This document shows, in pieces, positions 9,040-17,458 of a stretch of DNA of 64,000 nucleotides (the first letter of the stretch is position 1; every line of letters starts with the position of its first letter). The notes under the pieces were generated by a model. It made no database searches, had not been told where the DNA came from, and saw only the letters and a program-made list of their open reading frames with translations. The stretch comes from Rhizobium anhuiense. Lineage in GTDB: Bacteria > Pseudomonadota > Alphaproteobacteria > Rhizobiales > Rhizobiaceae. The DNA is taken from positions 1 through 64,000 of the forward strand of contig NZ_ML133530.1 of the NCBI RefSeq assembly GCF_003985145.1, read 5' to 3'. The position numbers and the translations under genes were made by a program.

Positions 9040-10002
9040 TCAGATTCGCCCCGCAAGCGACGCCATCATGGAATCCCATGCATCGGCGGCCGGATCAAGT
9101 GCTGCCTGCAACGGCTCGAACTTCCTGCGGGTGACGGCGCGGGCAAGCTGGAACTGCACCGATTTCGCCACCTCGGAAATGCGCCTGGCATGCTCGGCGG
9201 CAGCCGCGAATTCACCGGCGGAAAGCCAGGTGAGGTAATCGGCCGCCAGCTCGAAATTGGCGCCTACCTGGCGAAGCGTGTTGAAGGCGTATTTGTGGAA
9301 GAAGCCGAACGGCCGTTCCGCTACCGCTTCGACCTGCTGCGGAAAGACGCTTGCAAAGGCGCGGATCGGGTTTTCGCGGGGACGCCTGATGAAATGAAAG
9401 CCGGCAAGCTGCCGCGCGGTCTTCCGCAGATGCGTTTCATCAGCCGGCTTTTCCGGAAACCGCGCAAATTCCGTATAGGGCAGGAACGGCGGATCGTTCT
9501 CCGTCAGATGCAGCTGGAACAGCCCGTCGAAATCCTCGCCTTCCAGGCGGAAATAACCGGCATTGTGAAAATAATCGACGCGCTTGGCCGCAACATCCAG
9601 CCGGTTGATCGCCACCGTCGTCTTGCCGTGCTCCTGCCGGTAGGCGGTGCCGCGCGTGTCCGGCATGTAGAAGGAATCCATCTCGATCAGGCAGAGACGG
9701 GCACGGGCGATCTGAACCTCGACATGGCGTTCGACACGGTCGTAGATGGCAAGCTCGGTGGCGCGAATACCGTAGAGCGCTTCGAGATCCTGGAGCGGCA
9801 CCTTGAAGAAGGTGAACTGGTCGCCCTCGAAATCCTGCGTCAGGGTAAAACCCAGCATCGCCTCGGGCGCGACACCGGATGATGCCAGCACCTCGATCCA
9901 GAGATCGACATAGCAATTGGTTTCCGGCCAGGCGCGCTCACTGGAATGCAGCGCATGCGCCCGGTAGGTTTCCGGGTCGATTCCCGAAAATACCGATGTC
10001 AT
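9040..10002 (-). CDS. DUF1839-family protein of unknown function
   Basis: 320 residues starting M-T-S-V-F-S-G-I-D at ATG 10002. The sequence resembles the DUF1839 family, which I associate with amino acid:[carrier protein] ligase genes. Conserved-looking stretches include N-C-Y-V-D-L-W-I-E-V-L near residue 28 and F-F-K-V-P. There are no membrane segments or signal peptide, so it is probably cytoplasmic. It begins 8 bp after the ligase stop, clearly in the same transcript. No catalytic motif is recognised. Given its constant company, roles in taking the aminoacyl group from the carrier protein or modifying it are possible, but nothing in the sequence shows this. A longer reading from 10158 would overlap the ligase gene and has non-conserved residues, so it was not used. 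Confidence 0.75.
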   Translation of the reverse strand: MTSVFSGIDPETYRAHALHSSERAWPETNCYVDLWIEVLASSGVAPEAMLGFTLTQDFEGDQFTFFKVPLQDLEALYGIRATELAIYDRVERHVEVQIARARLCLIEMDSFYMPDTRGTAYRQEHGKTTVAINRLDVAAKRVDYFHNAGYFRLEGEDFDGLFQLHLTENDPPFLPYTEFARFPEKPADETHLRKTARQLAGFHFIRRPRENPIRAFASVFPQQVEAVAERPFGFFHKYAFNTLRQVGANFELAADYLTWLSAGEFAAAAEHARRISEVAKSVQFQLARAVTRRKFEPLQAALDPAADAWDSMMASLAGRI

Positions 10003-10010
10003 GGATGTGC

Positions 10011-10919
10011 TCAGCCCCACAGCGCTTTCCGTACGCTGGCCGGCCATTGCTTCACATCGAGCCCGTGATGGTGGAAGAGGGCAAGCGCGATGCGCTCCAG
10101 CCCGAAGCCGACGCAGGCGGTGTGCGCGACGCTGCCGTCTTCGAGATTGAGACCCCATTTCGTGCCGAAGGCATCCTGATGGTAGTTGAAGCTCATGCAG
10201 GCGGTCGGATTGGCAGCCGAGGTGATCGGGATCAGCAGCTCGAATTTCAGGTTCTGGTCGCGCTGATTGTTGGCGAGCATCTTGCCGGCGCGGCCGAAGA
10301 ACGGATCGTTGGCGACGTCGATCGTCACGTCGAGACCGACGGCCTTCATCATCTCGACGCCGCGATCCATCCAGCGCTGGCGGAAATCGGTGACGTGCTG
10401 TTCAGTGCCCATGCAGATATATTCGCGCATGCGGAACAGCTGCTGGCGGGCAGGATCCTTCGACGGCTCATGGCGGAAGCAATAGGATTGCAGGTCGAAG
10501 AGGCCGCCCGTCTTTGGCAGATTGCCGCGCTTGGCGATCGTCGGATAGAGCGGATAGCAGGCAGCCGGCGTCAGCACGATGTCGGTCGCCTCCTGCCCCT
10601 TGGTCCAGTCCTCGCCGACTTCCATGCATTGCAGCAGGCTGACATGATCGAGTTCGCTGCCGCAGAAACTGTGCACCGTGCCAGCCAGTTGCGGGAAGCT
10701 CTTCATGTAACCGCTCTTTTCGAAAAAGGCGCGGTTCATGCCCGGCGGGAAGCGCATCGCCTCCGCGCCGTCGGCGCCGCCGAACCTGTCGATCAGCCGC
10801 TCGAAGGCAGCGATCACGTCTTCGAACTGGCCGCTGCGGCCATAGAGCCCGTCGATGCCGGTATCGATCAGCAGGCCGGATTCGAAAAGCCGGTCCAGAA
10901 ACGAGGTCTGCATATCCAT
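10011..10919 (-). CDS. Amino acid:[carrier protein] ligase (seryl-tRNA-synthetase-like)
   Basis: 302 residues with a class II aminoacyl-tRNA synthetase core but no tRNA-binding domain. Motif 2 is C-F-R-H-E-P-S...F-R-M-R-E-Y and motif 3 is G-F-G-L-E-R-I-A-L. The putative zinc ligands are Cys in P-A-A-C-Y-P, Glu in M-R-E-Y and Cys in H-T-A-C-V-G-F-G. Characterised homologues (Bradyrhizobium Bll0957, Agrobacterium Atu2573) activate glycine or alanine and attach it to the phosphopantetheine of a dedicated carrier protein instead of a tRNA. The matching carrier protein is encoded two genes upstream. The gene overlaps or abuts the dehydrogenase-like gene (GTG 10928 overlaps its stop); ATG 10919 has a GGGGTGA stretch at suitable distance and was preferred. 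Confidence 0.88.
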   Translation of the reverse strand: MDMQTSFLDRLFESGLLIDTGIDGLYGRSGQFEDVIAAFERLIDRFGGADGAEAMRFPPGMNRAFFEKSGYMKSFPQLAGTVHSFCGSELDHVSLLQCMEVGEDWTKGQEATDIVLTPAACYPLYPTIAKRGNLPKTGGLFDLQSYCFRHEPSKDPARQQLFRMREYICMGTEQHVTDFRQRWMDRGVEMMKAVGLDVTIDVANDPFFGRAGKMLANNQRDQNLKFELLIPITSAANPTACMSFNYHQDAFGTKWGLNLEDGSVAHTACVGFGLERIALALFHHHGLDVKQWPASVRKALWG

Positions 10920-10924
10920 GACTG

Positions 10925-12106
10925 TCACCCCAGTAGGCTAGTGTCCTGCTTATGGACAAGAAGCATGCTCGACGTATTGCCGAGGATGCGGTCGTTCGAG
11001 ATCATCAGCTGTGCGGAATGCGCGTCGCGCAGATGGCGTCCGAGGCTGAACGGCGTGCCGTTCTTGTAGCCCATGATGCCGCAGATCAGCATGGCATGGT
11101 TGACGATCTCCAGGATCGTCTCGGACGAGGCGATCTTGACGTTGTTCATCGCCACCGCAAAGCCCATCGAGGACAGCCTGTCGACATCGGCCTTGGCATC
11201 CTCGTAGGCCTTGAGGCCGGCAACCACATTGGATTTCACCATCTGCAGCAGGTTCGAAACCTCGGCGAGGCGCAACGCGCCCGGCGGCTGGGCATCCGGC
11301 GCCTTGCGGGCGGCGGCGCGCACGAAGGCCTGGGCACGTGCGACGGCATCGACTGCGATGCCGTACCAGACGCCACTCCACAACAGGTGCGAGGAGGCGA
11401 GCATGGATTGCGCCGCGATCTCGGCGAAAGGCTTCGGCAGGATCTGATGCGCCGGCGCCTCGCCCTTGAACAGGAAGCCGTCGGAGCAGGTGCCGCGCAT
11501 GCCCAGCGTATTCCAGACATGGGTCTTCTCGAGCGTGTACTGATCCTTGAGGAAGGCCGTCAGCACCTGATCGGAGGAAGCCGCCTGCGCGTGGGCACGC
11601 GACGTGATGAGGATCGCGTCGGCATGCGAGCCGTAGGAAATGACGGTCGCATCCTTTTCGAGGCGGCAAGTATCGCCATCGACCTCGACCGCGCAGATGC
11701 TGTTGCGCAGGTTTCCGCCGATGCCGCCTTCGGTGGTGGCGGAAGCAATCAGCAGCTGCTCTGCGGCGATGCGGCGCATGAAGCTGCGATGCCATTCGCT
11801 GTCGGCGCCGTGTTCAACGAGGCTCGACAGCTTGATGTGATGCATGGCGAAGACCATGGCGCTTGCCGCGCAGGCCTGGCCGAGCATCGAGCACAATTCG
11901 GCGATCTCGGTGATCGAGGCGGATTCACCGCCGAGATGGCGCGGCACCTGGATGCCGAGCAGCCTTTCGGCCTTCATCGCCTCCACGGCTTCGCGGGGAA
12001 AGCGGCCTTCGACATCGACGGCATCGGCGTGCTTTGCCGCGATTTCGGCGACGCGGGCCACTCTTGCGACAAGACCGTCCTGCATGATCTTGACGGGGAA
12101 ATTCAT
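10925..12106 (-). CDS. Acyl-CoA-dehydrogenase-like flavoprotein of the carrier-protein operon
   Basis: 393 residues with the acyl-CoA dehydrogenase fold: N-terminal helices, a middle beta-domain around S-A-T-T-E-G-G-I-G-G, and C-terminal FAD-binding helices. Near the C-terminus, where classic dehydrogenases carry the catalytic Glu in I-Y-E-G-T, this protein reads N-D-R-I-L-G-N-T-S, so that Glu is missing. It may use another base, or work as a flavin monooxygenase-like relative. It overlaps the carrier-protein gene by 4 bp (ATGA) and precedes the ligase directly. Known relatives such as PltE oxidise carrier-bound aminoacyl thioesters; by analogy this enzyme may act on the aminoacyl carrier protein, which is inference. 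Confidence 0.8.
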   Translation of the reverse strand: MNFPVKIMQDGLVARVARVAEIAAKHADAVDVEGRFPREAVEAMKAERLLGIQVPRHLGGESASITEIAELCSMLGQACAASAMVFAMHHIKLSSLVEHGADSEWHRSFMRRIAAEQLLIASATTEGGIGGNLRNSICAVEVDGDTCRLEKDATVISYGSHADAILITSRAHAQAASSDQVLTAFLKDQYTLEKTHVWNTLGMRGTCSDGFLFKGEAPAHQILPKPFAEIAAQSMLASSHLLWSGVWYGIAVDAVARAQAFVRAAARKAPDAQPPGALRLAEVSNLLQMVKSNVVAGLKAYEDAKADVDRLSSMGFAVAMNNVKIASSETILEIVNHAMLICGIMGYKNGTPFSLGRHLRDAHSAQLMISNDRILGNTSSMLLVHKQDTSLLG

Positions 12107-12357
12107 CAGGCGACCTTCCGGCTGTCCCGGATGAGATCGACGGTCCTGGCGATGGCCGAGATGCTCGCGAAGGATTTGCGGTTCAGGAGATTGTCGGGAA
12201 ATTCGATGTCGAAGGCCTCTTCGATGCCAAGCATCAGCTGCACGGAAGCAAAGGACGTCAAACCTGCCGCATAAAGATCGGCATCGTCGCCAACCTGGTC
12301 GATCGACACAGGAAGCTTGCCGAATTTGGCTACGAGGTCGCGGATTGTCGTATTCAT
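12106..12357 (-). CDS. Acyl carrier protein-like aminoacyl carrier
   Basis: 83 residues, acidic, four-helix carrier-protein size. The segment A-D-L-Y-A-A-G-L-T-S-F holds the predicted phosphopantetheine attachment residue, Ser35, in a G-L-T-S-F context instead of the D-S-L of fatty-acid ACPs; this variant is typical of the dedicated carriers paired with amino acid:[carrier protein] ligases. It is the first gene of the set, with GGAG about 8 bases before ATG 12357 and a 4-bp overlap with the next gene. It is presumably primed by a phosphopantetheinyl transferase encoded elsewhere and loaded by the ligase. Confidence 0.88.
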   Translation of the reverse strand: MNTTIRDLVAKFGKLPVSIDQVGDDADLYAAGLTSFASVQLMLGIEEAFDIEFPDNLLNRKSFASISAIARTVDLIRDSRKVA

Positions 12358-12622
12358 CCCATCACTCCAAGATTCTCATGATCCCGAACCGGCGTTCATC
12401 GCCTTGTCATGAGCGTTCTTTTAGTGCGGAAAACAGAACATTCCGCTAATTTGTTGGGTTAAATATGACTAAGGCTCACAGTTAGGATTTTAGCGATCAT
12501 TCCGGCATTGTCGTAAACAACGATTTTCTATCAACGACTTAGGACAATCTTGCCGCTGCGACACACAATAGCTTCTGGCGTGACGAGTACAGAAATGACA
12601 CGCAAACGCGCCGCTTTTTGTC
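12358..12622. promoter_or_regulatory. Intergenic region upstream of the carrier-protein operon
   Basis: 265 bp without a credible gene. It must hold the promoter for the minus-strand carrier-protein operon and the 3' end of epmB. It is AT-richer than the flanking genes. I see no convincing sigma-70 boxes, riboswitch or terminator. Confidence 0.4.
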
Positions 12623-13675
12623 TCAATCGGCCGGCGGATAGGAATGCTCGCCGCCGCGATAATCGGTGATGGAATAACATCCGTCGCCTGTCGCCCGGAT
12701 AGCGCTCCCACTGATGACGGCCTTGCCGTGACCGCCTGGAATATCGAGAATGTAAGTCGGCTGGCAGAGACCGGAAATCCGCCCGCGCAACGCCGCGACG
12801 ATCTCCTGCCCCTCCTCGATCGTCACTCTGAAATGACCGGTGCCGGGCGCCAGATCCGGATGATGCAGGTAATAGGGTTTGACGCGGATTTCGACGAAGG
12901 CCTTCATCAGCGCCGCAAGCACGTCGGGATCGTCGTTGACGCCCTTGAGCAGCACCGACTGGCTGAGCATGGCGATGCCGGCATCGACAAGGCGGGCGCA
13001 GGCTGCGCGCGCTTCCATCGTCAGTTCCCTGACATGGTTGGCGTGCAGCGCCACATAGACCGTCTTGCCGCCTGCTTTCAGCGCGGCGACCAGCGCCGCA
13101 TCGATCCTTTCCGGATCGACGACCGGAACACGCGTGTGGAAACGCACGATCTTCACATGGGCGATCCCGGCGAGCGTCTCCATGATGTCGTGGAGACGGC
13201 GCGGAGAAAGCACCAGCGGATCGCCACCGGTGAGGATGACCTCCCAGATCTCCTCATGACCTCGGATATAGTCGAAAGCGGCCTGCATCGCCGTGGCATC
13301 GAGCGTGCCGAGGCCCTGCGGTCCGACCATTTCGCGCCGGAAGCAAAAACGGCAATAGACCGGGCAGACATGCACGGCCTTGAGCAACACACGATCGGGA
13401 TAGCGGTGAACGATGCCTTCGACGGGGCTGTGGGCATGATCGCCGATCGGATCGGCGCGTTCCTCGCTGGCGATCGTGAGTTCGGCGATATCGGGCACGA
13501 ACTGCCGGGCGATCGGATCATCGGGATCGGTGCGGTCGATGAGCTTGCTGATCACCGGCGTCAGCGCGATCGCATAGCGCGCAGCAACCTCTTCGAGCGT
13601 TGCACGATCGGCAGACGCGGCGAGCCCTGCCTTCACAAGATCGTCGACGCTCTTGATCGGTTTGACGACATTCAT
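12623..13675 (-). CDS. epmB: EF-P (R)-beta-lysine synthase EpmB (lysine 2,3-aminomutase family)
   Basis: 350 residues. The radical-SAM cluster ligands are in C-P-V-Y-C-R-F-C (Cys104, Cys108, Cys111), followed by the PLP/SAM-binding barrel with G-G-D-P-L. It lacks the C-terminal extension of catabolic lysine aminomutases, as expected for EpmB. EpmB turns L-lysine into (R)-beta-lysine, which EpmA attaches to elongation factor P. The gene starts at ATG 13675 inside the last codons of epmA (4-bp overlap) and efp is divergent just beyond, so the whole modification pathway except hydroxylation is encoded together. Confidence 0.92.
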   Translation of the reverse strand: MNVVKPIKSVDDLVKAGLAASADRATLEEVAARYAIALTPVISKLIDRTDPDDPIARQFVPDIAELTIASEERADPIGDHAHSPVEGIVHRYPDRVLLKAVHVCPVYCRFCFRREMVGPQGLGTLDATAMQAAFDYIRGHEEIWEVILTGGDPLVLSPRRLHDIMETLAGIAHVKIVRFHTRVPVVDPERIDAALVAALKAGGKTVYVALHANHVRELTMEARAACARLVDAGIAMLSQSVLLKGVNDDPDVLAALMKAFVEIRVKPYYLHHPDLAPGTGHFRVTIEEGQEIVAALRGRISGLCQPTYILDIPGGHGKAVISGSAIRATGDGCYSITDYRGGEHSYPPAD

Positions 13676-14733
13676 CTTCCATACTCCGCAACCGGCGCCC
13701 AGAGCACCTGGTCGATGCGCGATGCTCCCGTTGCCAGCATTACCAGCCGGTCGAAACCGAGCGCGATGCCGCTTGCCTCTGGCATCAGCGCCAGCGCGGC
13801 GAGGAAATCCTCGTCGATCGGATAGGTCTCGCCGTAGACCCGCGCCTTCTCGGCCATCTCGATCTCGAACCGTCGCCGCTGTTCGGCAGCGTTGGTGAGC
13901 TCGCCGAAGCCGTTCGCAAGCTCGACGCCGCAGGCATAGAGCTCGAAACGTTCCGCGACCCTGGGGTCGCGTGCCGAGGGACGCGCAAGTGCCGCCTCCG
14001 AGACCGGATATTCGTCGAGGATGGTGATGCGGCCGAAGCCGAGATGCGGTTCGATCTTCTCGACCAGCACCCGGCTGAAGAGATCGGCCCAGCCGTCGTC
14101 ATCGGCAACCCGCATGCCGACGCGCCTGAGTTCGGCTGCCAGATGGTTGCGATCGGTCGAACCATCGGCGGCGACCGAGGCAAGAAGATCGATGCCGGCA
14201 TGCCGCTCGAAGGCTTCGGCAACGCTGAGCCGCTCCGGCCCGGCGAAGGGATCGCTCGCGACGCCGCGATAGGCAAGCGTCCCCGCCTTTACCGTTTCTG
14301 CCGCCAGCGCCAGGATCCGCACGCAATCCATCATCAGGCTCTCATAGCTTTCGCCCGCCCGATACCATTCGAGCATGGTGAATTCGGGATGATGCAGCGG
14401 CCCGCGCTCGCGATTGCGATAGACATGGGCAAAACACGAGATCCGTTCCTCGCCCGCCGCAAGCAGCTTCTTGCAGGCGAATTCCGGCGAGGTGTGCAGG
14501 TAAAATGGAGCCCTTTGCCCGTCCGTCGTCAGCGCTTCCGTCGCGAAGGCATGCAGATGCGCCTCATTGCCCGGAGAGACCTGCAGCACCGCCGTATCCA
14601 CCTCGATGAAATCCTCGCGCGCGAAAAACCCGCGCAACGCCGCCTGGATCGCATTGCGCCCGATCAGGAACGGACGGCGATCGGCATGTACGGACGAGGT
14701 CCACCAGGGGGACGCTTTGGCCGAAGAGTTCAT
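13672..14733 (-). CDS. epmA: EF-P lysyltransferase EpmA (PoxA/GenX)
   Basis: 353 residues, equivalent to the catalytic half of lysyl-tRNA synthetase without the anticodon-binding OB domain. Class II motif 2 is visible as H-V-Y-R-N-R-E...F-T-M-L-E-W-Y and motif 3 as G-I-A-L-G-F-D-R-L. EpmA activates (R)-beta-lysine and links it to a conserved lysine of EF-P, which helps ribosomes through polyproline stretches. It is translationally coupled to epmB and divergent from efp across about 147 bp. Confidence 0.93.
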   Translation of the reverse strand: MNSSAKASPWWTSSVHADRRPFLIGRNAIQAALRGFFAREDFIEVDTAVLQVSPGNEAHLHAFATEALTTDGQRAPFYLHTSPEFACKKLLAAGEERISCFAHVYRNRERGPLHHPEFTMLEWYRAGESYESLMMDCVRILALAAETVKAGTLAYRGVASDPFAGPERLSVAEAFERHAGIDLLASVAADGSTDRNHLAAELRRVGMRVADDDGWADLFSRVLVEKIEPHLGFGRITILDEYPVSEAALARPSARDPRVAERFELYACGVELANGFGELTNAAEQRRRFEIEMAEKARVYGETYPIDEDFLAALALMPEASGIALGFDRLVMLATGASRIDQVLWAPVAEYGR

Positions 14734-14880
14734 TCCAAGCTTTCTTCGCCGGAGAAGCCGGTATGGGGTGGCTATTTCCCGGATTTTAGGTTAGTTGCGC
14801 CCCCAAAGAAAAACATTTGCGTCTTCGGGGCGTCTCGACAGTCCTCTACGACGCCGAAAGCCGAGTTACAAGGAAGTCTT

Positions 14881-15450
14881 ATGGTCAAGGTCATCGCCTC
14901 TTCGGTCCGCAAGGGCAACGTTCTCGACGTCGACGGCAAGCTCTACGTCGTCCTCACCGCCCAGAACTTTCATCCGGGCAAAGGCACGCCGGTCACCCAG
15001 GTCGACATGCGACGCATCGTCGACGGCGTGAAGGTTTCCGAGCGTTGGCGCACCACCGAACAGGTCGAGCGCGCCTTCGTCGAAGACGTGAACCATCAGT
15101 TCCTCTACGAGGACGGCGAAGGCTTTCACTTCATGAACCCTGGAAACTACGATCAGGTCGTCGTCGATGTCGAGACGATGGGTGACGACAAGGCTTATCT
15201 GCAGGAAGGCATGACCTGCGTTCTGTCAATGCATGAAGGCATTGCTCTGGCGATCCAGATGCCGCGTCACGTCACGCTCGAAATCACCGAGACGGAACCG
15301 GTCGTCAAGGGCCAGACGGCGTCGTCTTCCTACAAGCCGGCCATGCTGTCGAACGGCGTGCGCACCATGGTGCCGCCGCACATCAATGCCGGCACCCGCG
15401 TCGTCATCGCCACGGAAGACAATTCCTACGTCGAACGCGCCAAGGATTGA
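14881..15450 (+). CDS. efp: Translation elongation factor P
   Basis: 189 residues, the standard EF-P length with KOW-like N-terminal and two OB domains. The modification site is Lys34 in H-P-G-K-G-T-P, matching the neighbouring EpmA/EpmB pair. EF-P enters the ribosomal E site and stimulates peptide-bond formation at polyproline motifs. The start ATG at 14881 follows AAGGAAG by 5 bases. A clear intrinsic terminator follows 24 bp after the stop. Confidence 0.97.
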   Translation: MVKVIASSVRKGNVLDVDGKLYVVLTAQNFHPGKGTPVTQVDMRRIVDGVKVSERWRTTEQVERAFVEDVNHQFLYEDGEGFHFMNPGNYDQVVVDVETMGDDKAYLQEGMTCVLSMHEGIALAIQMPRHVTLEITETEPVVKGQTASSSYKPAMLSNGVRTMVPPHINAGTRVVIATEDNSYVERAKD

Positions 15451-15473
15451 TCCTGAGTGACAAACTCTTGAAG

Positions 15474-15497
15474 AGGCCGGCTTATGCCGGCCTTTTT
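15474..15497 (+). terminator. Intrinsic terminator of efp
   Basis: An 8-bp GC-rich stem, AGGCCGGC and GCCGGCCT, with a TTAT loop, followed by a run of T. Confidence 0.9.
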
Positions 15498-15514
15498 GTA
15501 TCCGCCTTCTTTGC

Positions 15515-15562
15515 AGCATGATGTTGTCCGAAAACCGCTCACACTTTTCGGCATCATGCTCT
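15515..15562. repeat. Short mosaic palindrome (AGAGCATGATGCCG type)
   Basis: Reverse orientation of the element at 6490-6539: GCAGCATGATG on the left, then AAAACCGCTCACAC and CGGCATCATGCTCT on the right. It lies between the efp terminator and the end of the converging SIS-domain gene, touching that gene's stop codon. Confidence 0.7.
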
Positions 15563-16289
15563 AGAGATGCGGGTTGCGCGGCCGGTATTTCTTGACGAGC
15601 TTCTGGTTGATCTCGGCCGCACCCGGCATGTTGGCGCTGAGATAAATTGGCGCATCGCCGGATTTCGAAAGCTGCGAGGCGACTTCGGCGAAGACCGCAT
15701 TGATCACCGTTACCCCGACCGCCGTCGAGACTGGCCCAACCCGAAGCCCCGTGCCTTCGAGATCGACAACGGCATCACCCGGTGGCAGCCCGTTGTCGAG
15801 CACCACATCGGCCACGTCGGCGAGCCGCCGGCGGCCATTGGCGATCGCTGACGAATAGGCGATCGACGTGATGGCAATCACCTTTGCGCCGATTTCGCGC
15901 GCATAGTCGGCCGCCTCGATCGGCGCGGCGTTCACGCCCGAATTGGAAGCGATGATGATGACATCGCCCGGCTGCATGCCGTAGCGCTCCAGCATCGGCC
16001 GCACCAGGCCCTGCGTGCGCTCATAGACCGAACTGATGACCGCACCCTCATGCAGCATGGCCGAGCCGACCAGCACCGGCACGGTGAAGGCGAGCCCGCC
16101 GGCACGATAGTGCACCTCTTCCGCCAGCATATGCGAATGGCCGGTGCCGAAGACATAGACGCGCTTGTCGCCGTGGGCAGCATCGAGGATGACGGCCGCG
16201 GCCTGCGCCATCGGCTCGGCAAGCGCCTGCTTCAGCTCTTCCAGCCGGCCGATGAGGTTGGCGAAATAGGCATCGGTAATGTCGGTCAT
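15561..16289 (-). CDS. SIS-domain sugar-phosphate protein of the amino-sugar operon
   Basis: 242 residues with a single SIS (sugar isomerase) fold, including V-F-G-T-G-H-S and I-I-A-S-N-S-G phosphosugar-binding loops; it resembles the UPF0309-type group. ATG 16289 has AAGGAG about 8 bases upstream. It is the last gene of the operon, 17 bp after nagA. Its substrate is not identifiable: an N-acetyl-amino-sugar phosphate is likely from context. It is distinct from the two-SIS-domain deaminase-like protein two genes upstream. Confidence 0.8.
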   Translation of the reverse strand: MTDITDAYFANLIGRLEELKQALAEPMAQAAAVILDAAHGDKRVYVFGTGHSHMLAEEVHYRAGGLAFTVPVLVGSAMLHEGAVISSVYERTQGLVRPMLERYGMQPGDVIIIASNSGVNAAPIEAADYAREIGAKVIAITSIAYSSAIANGRRRLADVADVVLDNGLPPGDAVVDLEGTGLRVGPVSTAVGVTVINAVFAEVASQLSKSGDAPIYLSANMPGAAEINQKLVKKYRPRNPHL

Positions 16290-16306
16290 CCCACGTCTCC
16301 TTGATG

Positions 16307-17458
16307 TCAGGCCGCTTCGCCGCCGAGCCAGGTGGCGGTGACGGCAAGCGCATCGGTGAGATGCACGAGATCGGCGCGCATGCCCGGCGAGAGATGACCG
16401 CGATCGGCAAGCCTGAGGAAGCGGGCGGGATATAGGGTCGCCATGCGCAGGGCCTCGGCGAGCGTCAGGTCGAGATAGGTGACACCGTACCGGATCGTCG
16501 AGATCATATCGACGTCGGAACCGGCGAGCGTGCCGTCGGAAAGCACCAGCTTCGAGCAGAAGCCACCCCTTTCTCGCCGGACGGTGCGCCCGTTCAGCGT
16601 GAACGAGTCTTTCTCCGAGCCGACGAGCGACATCGCGTCGGTGACGAAGAACAGCTTGCCTTCGCCGCGCTTGGCGCGCAGGGCCGTGCGCAAGGCCTTC
16701 GGATCGACGTGATGGCCATCGGCGATGATGCCGCACCAGGTCGAGGGATGGTCGATTGCCGCGCCGACGAGGCCGGGTGTGCGGTGTCCCAGCTGGCTCA
16801 TGGCGTTAAAGAGATGCGTGACGCCGCGTGCGCCGGCATCGAAGCGTTCTTCCGCCGCCTCGCTCGAACAATCGGAATGCCCGATGCTGACCGTGACGCC
16901 GGCTTCCGCAAGCTCGCGCACCTGGGCAACCGTCACCTGCTCGGCCGCCATGGTGACGAGCAACGTGCCGATCTCCTCGCGTGCTCGGATGAAGGTCTTG
17001 ACGTCACGTTCCTCCACCGGCCGCATCAGCTCGGCCAGATGCGCGCCTTTTCTCGCCGGCGCCAGATGCGGGCCTTCGAGATGCAGGCCAGCGACGCCGC
17101 GGCTCGCCTTGACCGCCTCCTTGGCCGCCTCGATCGCGGCAATGGAGGCTTCCGATGTATCGGTGATCAGCGTCGGCAGCAACGACGTCGTGCCATAGGG
17201 CCGGTGTCCTCCGGCGATGATGTCCATCGAAGCGGCGGAAGGCTCGTCGTTCAGCATTCGCCCGCCGCCGCCATTGACCTGCGCATCGATGAAACCGGCC
17301 GACAGAACCCCGCCCGCAAGTGTCACGACCTCGCCGTCCGGCAGATCGTTTCTTGCGACGATCGCTTCGACTCGGCCGCCGGCAGTGATGAGCGCCTTGT
17401 CGTCATGGAAGCGTTCGCCGTCGAAGATGCGGGCGCCAAGGAAGATCTTGCGGGCCAT
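16307..17458 (-). CDS. nagA: N-acetylglucosamine-6-phosphate deacetylase
   Basis: 383 residues, typical NagA length. Amidohydrolase motifs seen are H-L-E-G-P-H near residue 125, S-I-G-H-S-D, T-H-L-F-N-A-M-S and the catalytic Asp in V-T-D-A-M-S. It removes acetate from GlcNAc-6-phosphate, giving glucosamine-6-phosphate for the upstream-encoded deaminase. The ATG overlaps the preceding stop by 4 bp (ATGA), indicating translational coupling. Confidence 0.93.
   Translation of the reverse strand: MARKIFLGARIFDGERFHDDKALITAGGRVEAIVARNDLPDGEVVTLAGGVLSAGFIDAQVNGGGGRMLNDEPSAASMDIIAGGHRPYGTTSLLPTLITDTSEASIAAIEAAKEAVKASRGVAGLHLEGPHLAPARKGAHLAELMRPVEERDVKTFIRAREEIGTLLVTMAAEQVTVAQVRELAEAGVTVSIGHSDCSSEAAEERFDAGARGVTHLFNAMSQLGHRTPGLVGAAIDHPSTWCGIIADGHHVDPKALRTALRAKRGEGKLFFVTDAMSLVGSEKDSFTLNGRTVRRERGGFCSKLVLSDGTLAGSDVDMISTIRYGVTYLDLTLAEALRMATLYPARFLRLADRGHLSPGMRADLVHLTDALAVTATWLGGEAA

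Noticed and set aside
6795..9134. 779-codon plus-strand frame opposite the GH2 gene
   Set aside because: Antisense shadow with no recognisable motif; the GH2 catalytic signatures are on the minus strand.
9040..10158. Longer DUF1839 reading with about 52 extra N-terminal residues
   Set aside because: The extension lies within the ligase gene and is very Arg-rich; ATG 10002 after the ligase stop fits better.
12358..12622. tRNA or small RNA gene upstream of the carrier-protein operon
   Set aside because: No cloverleaf, T-loop motif or terminator hairpin was found.
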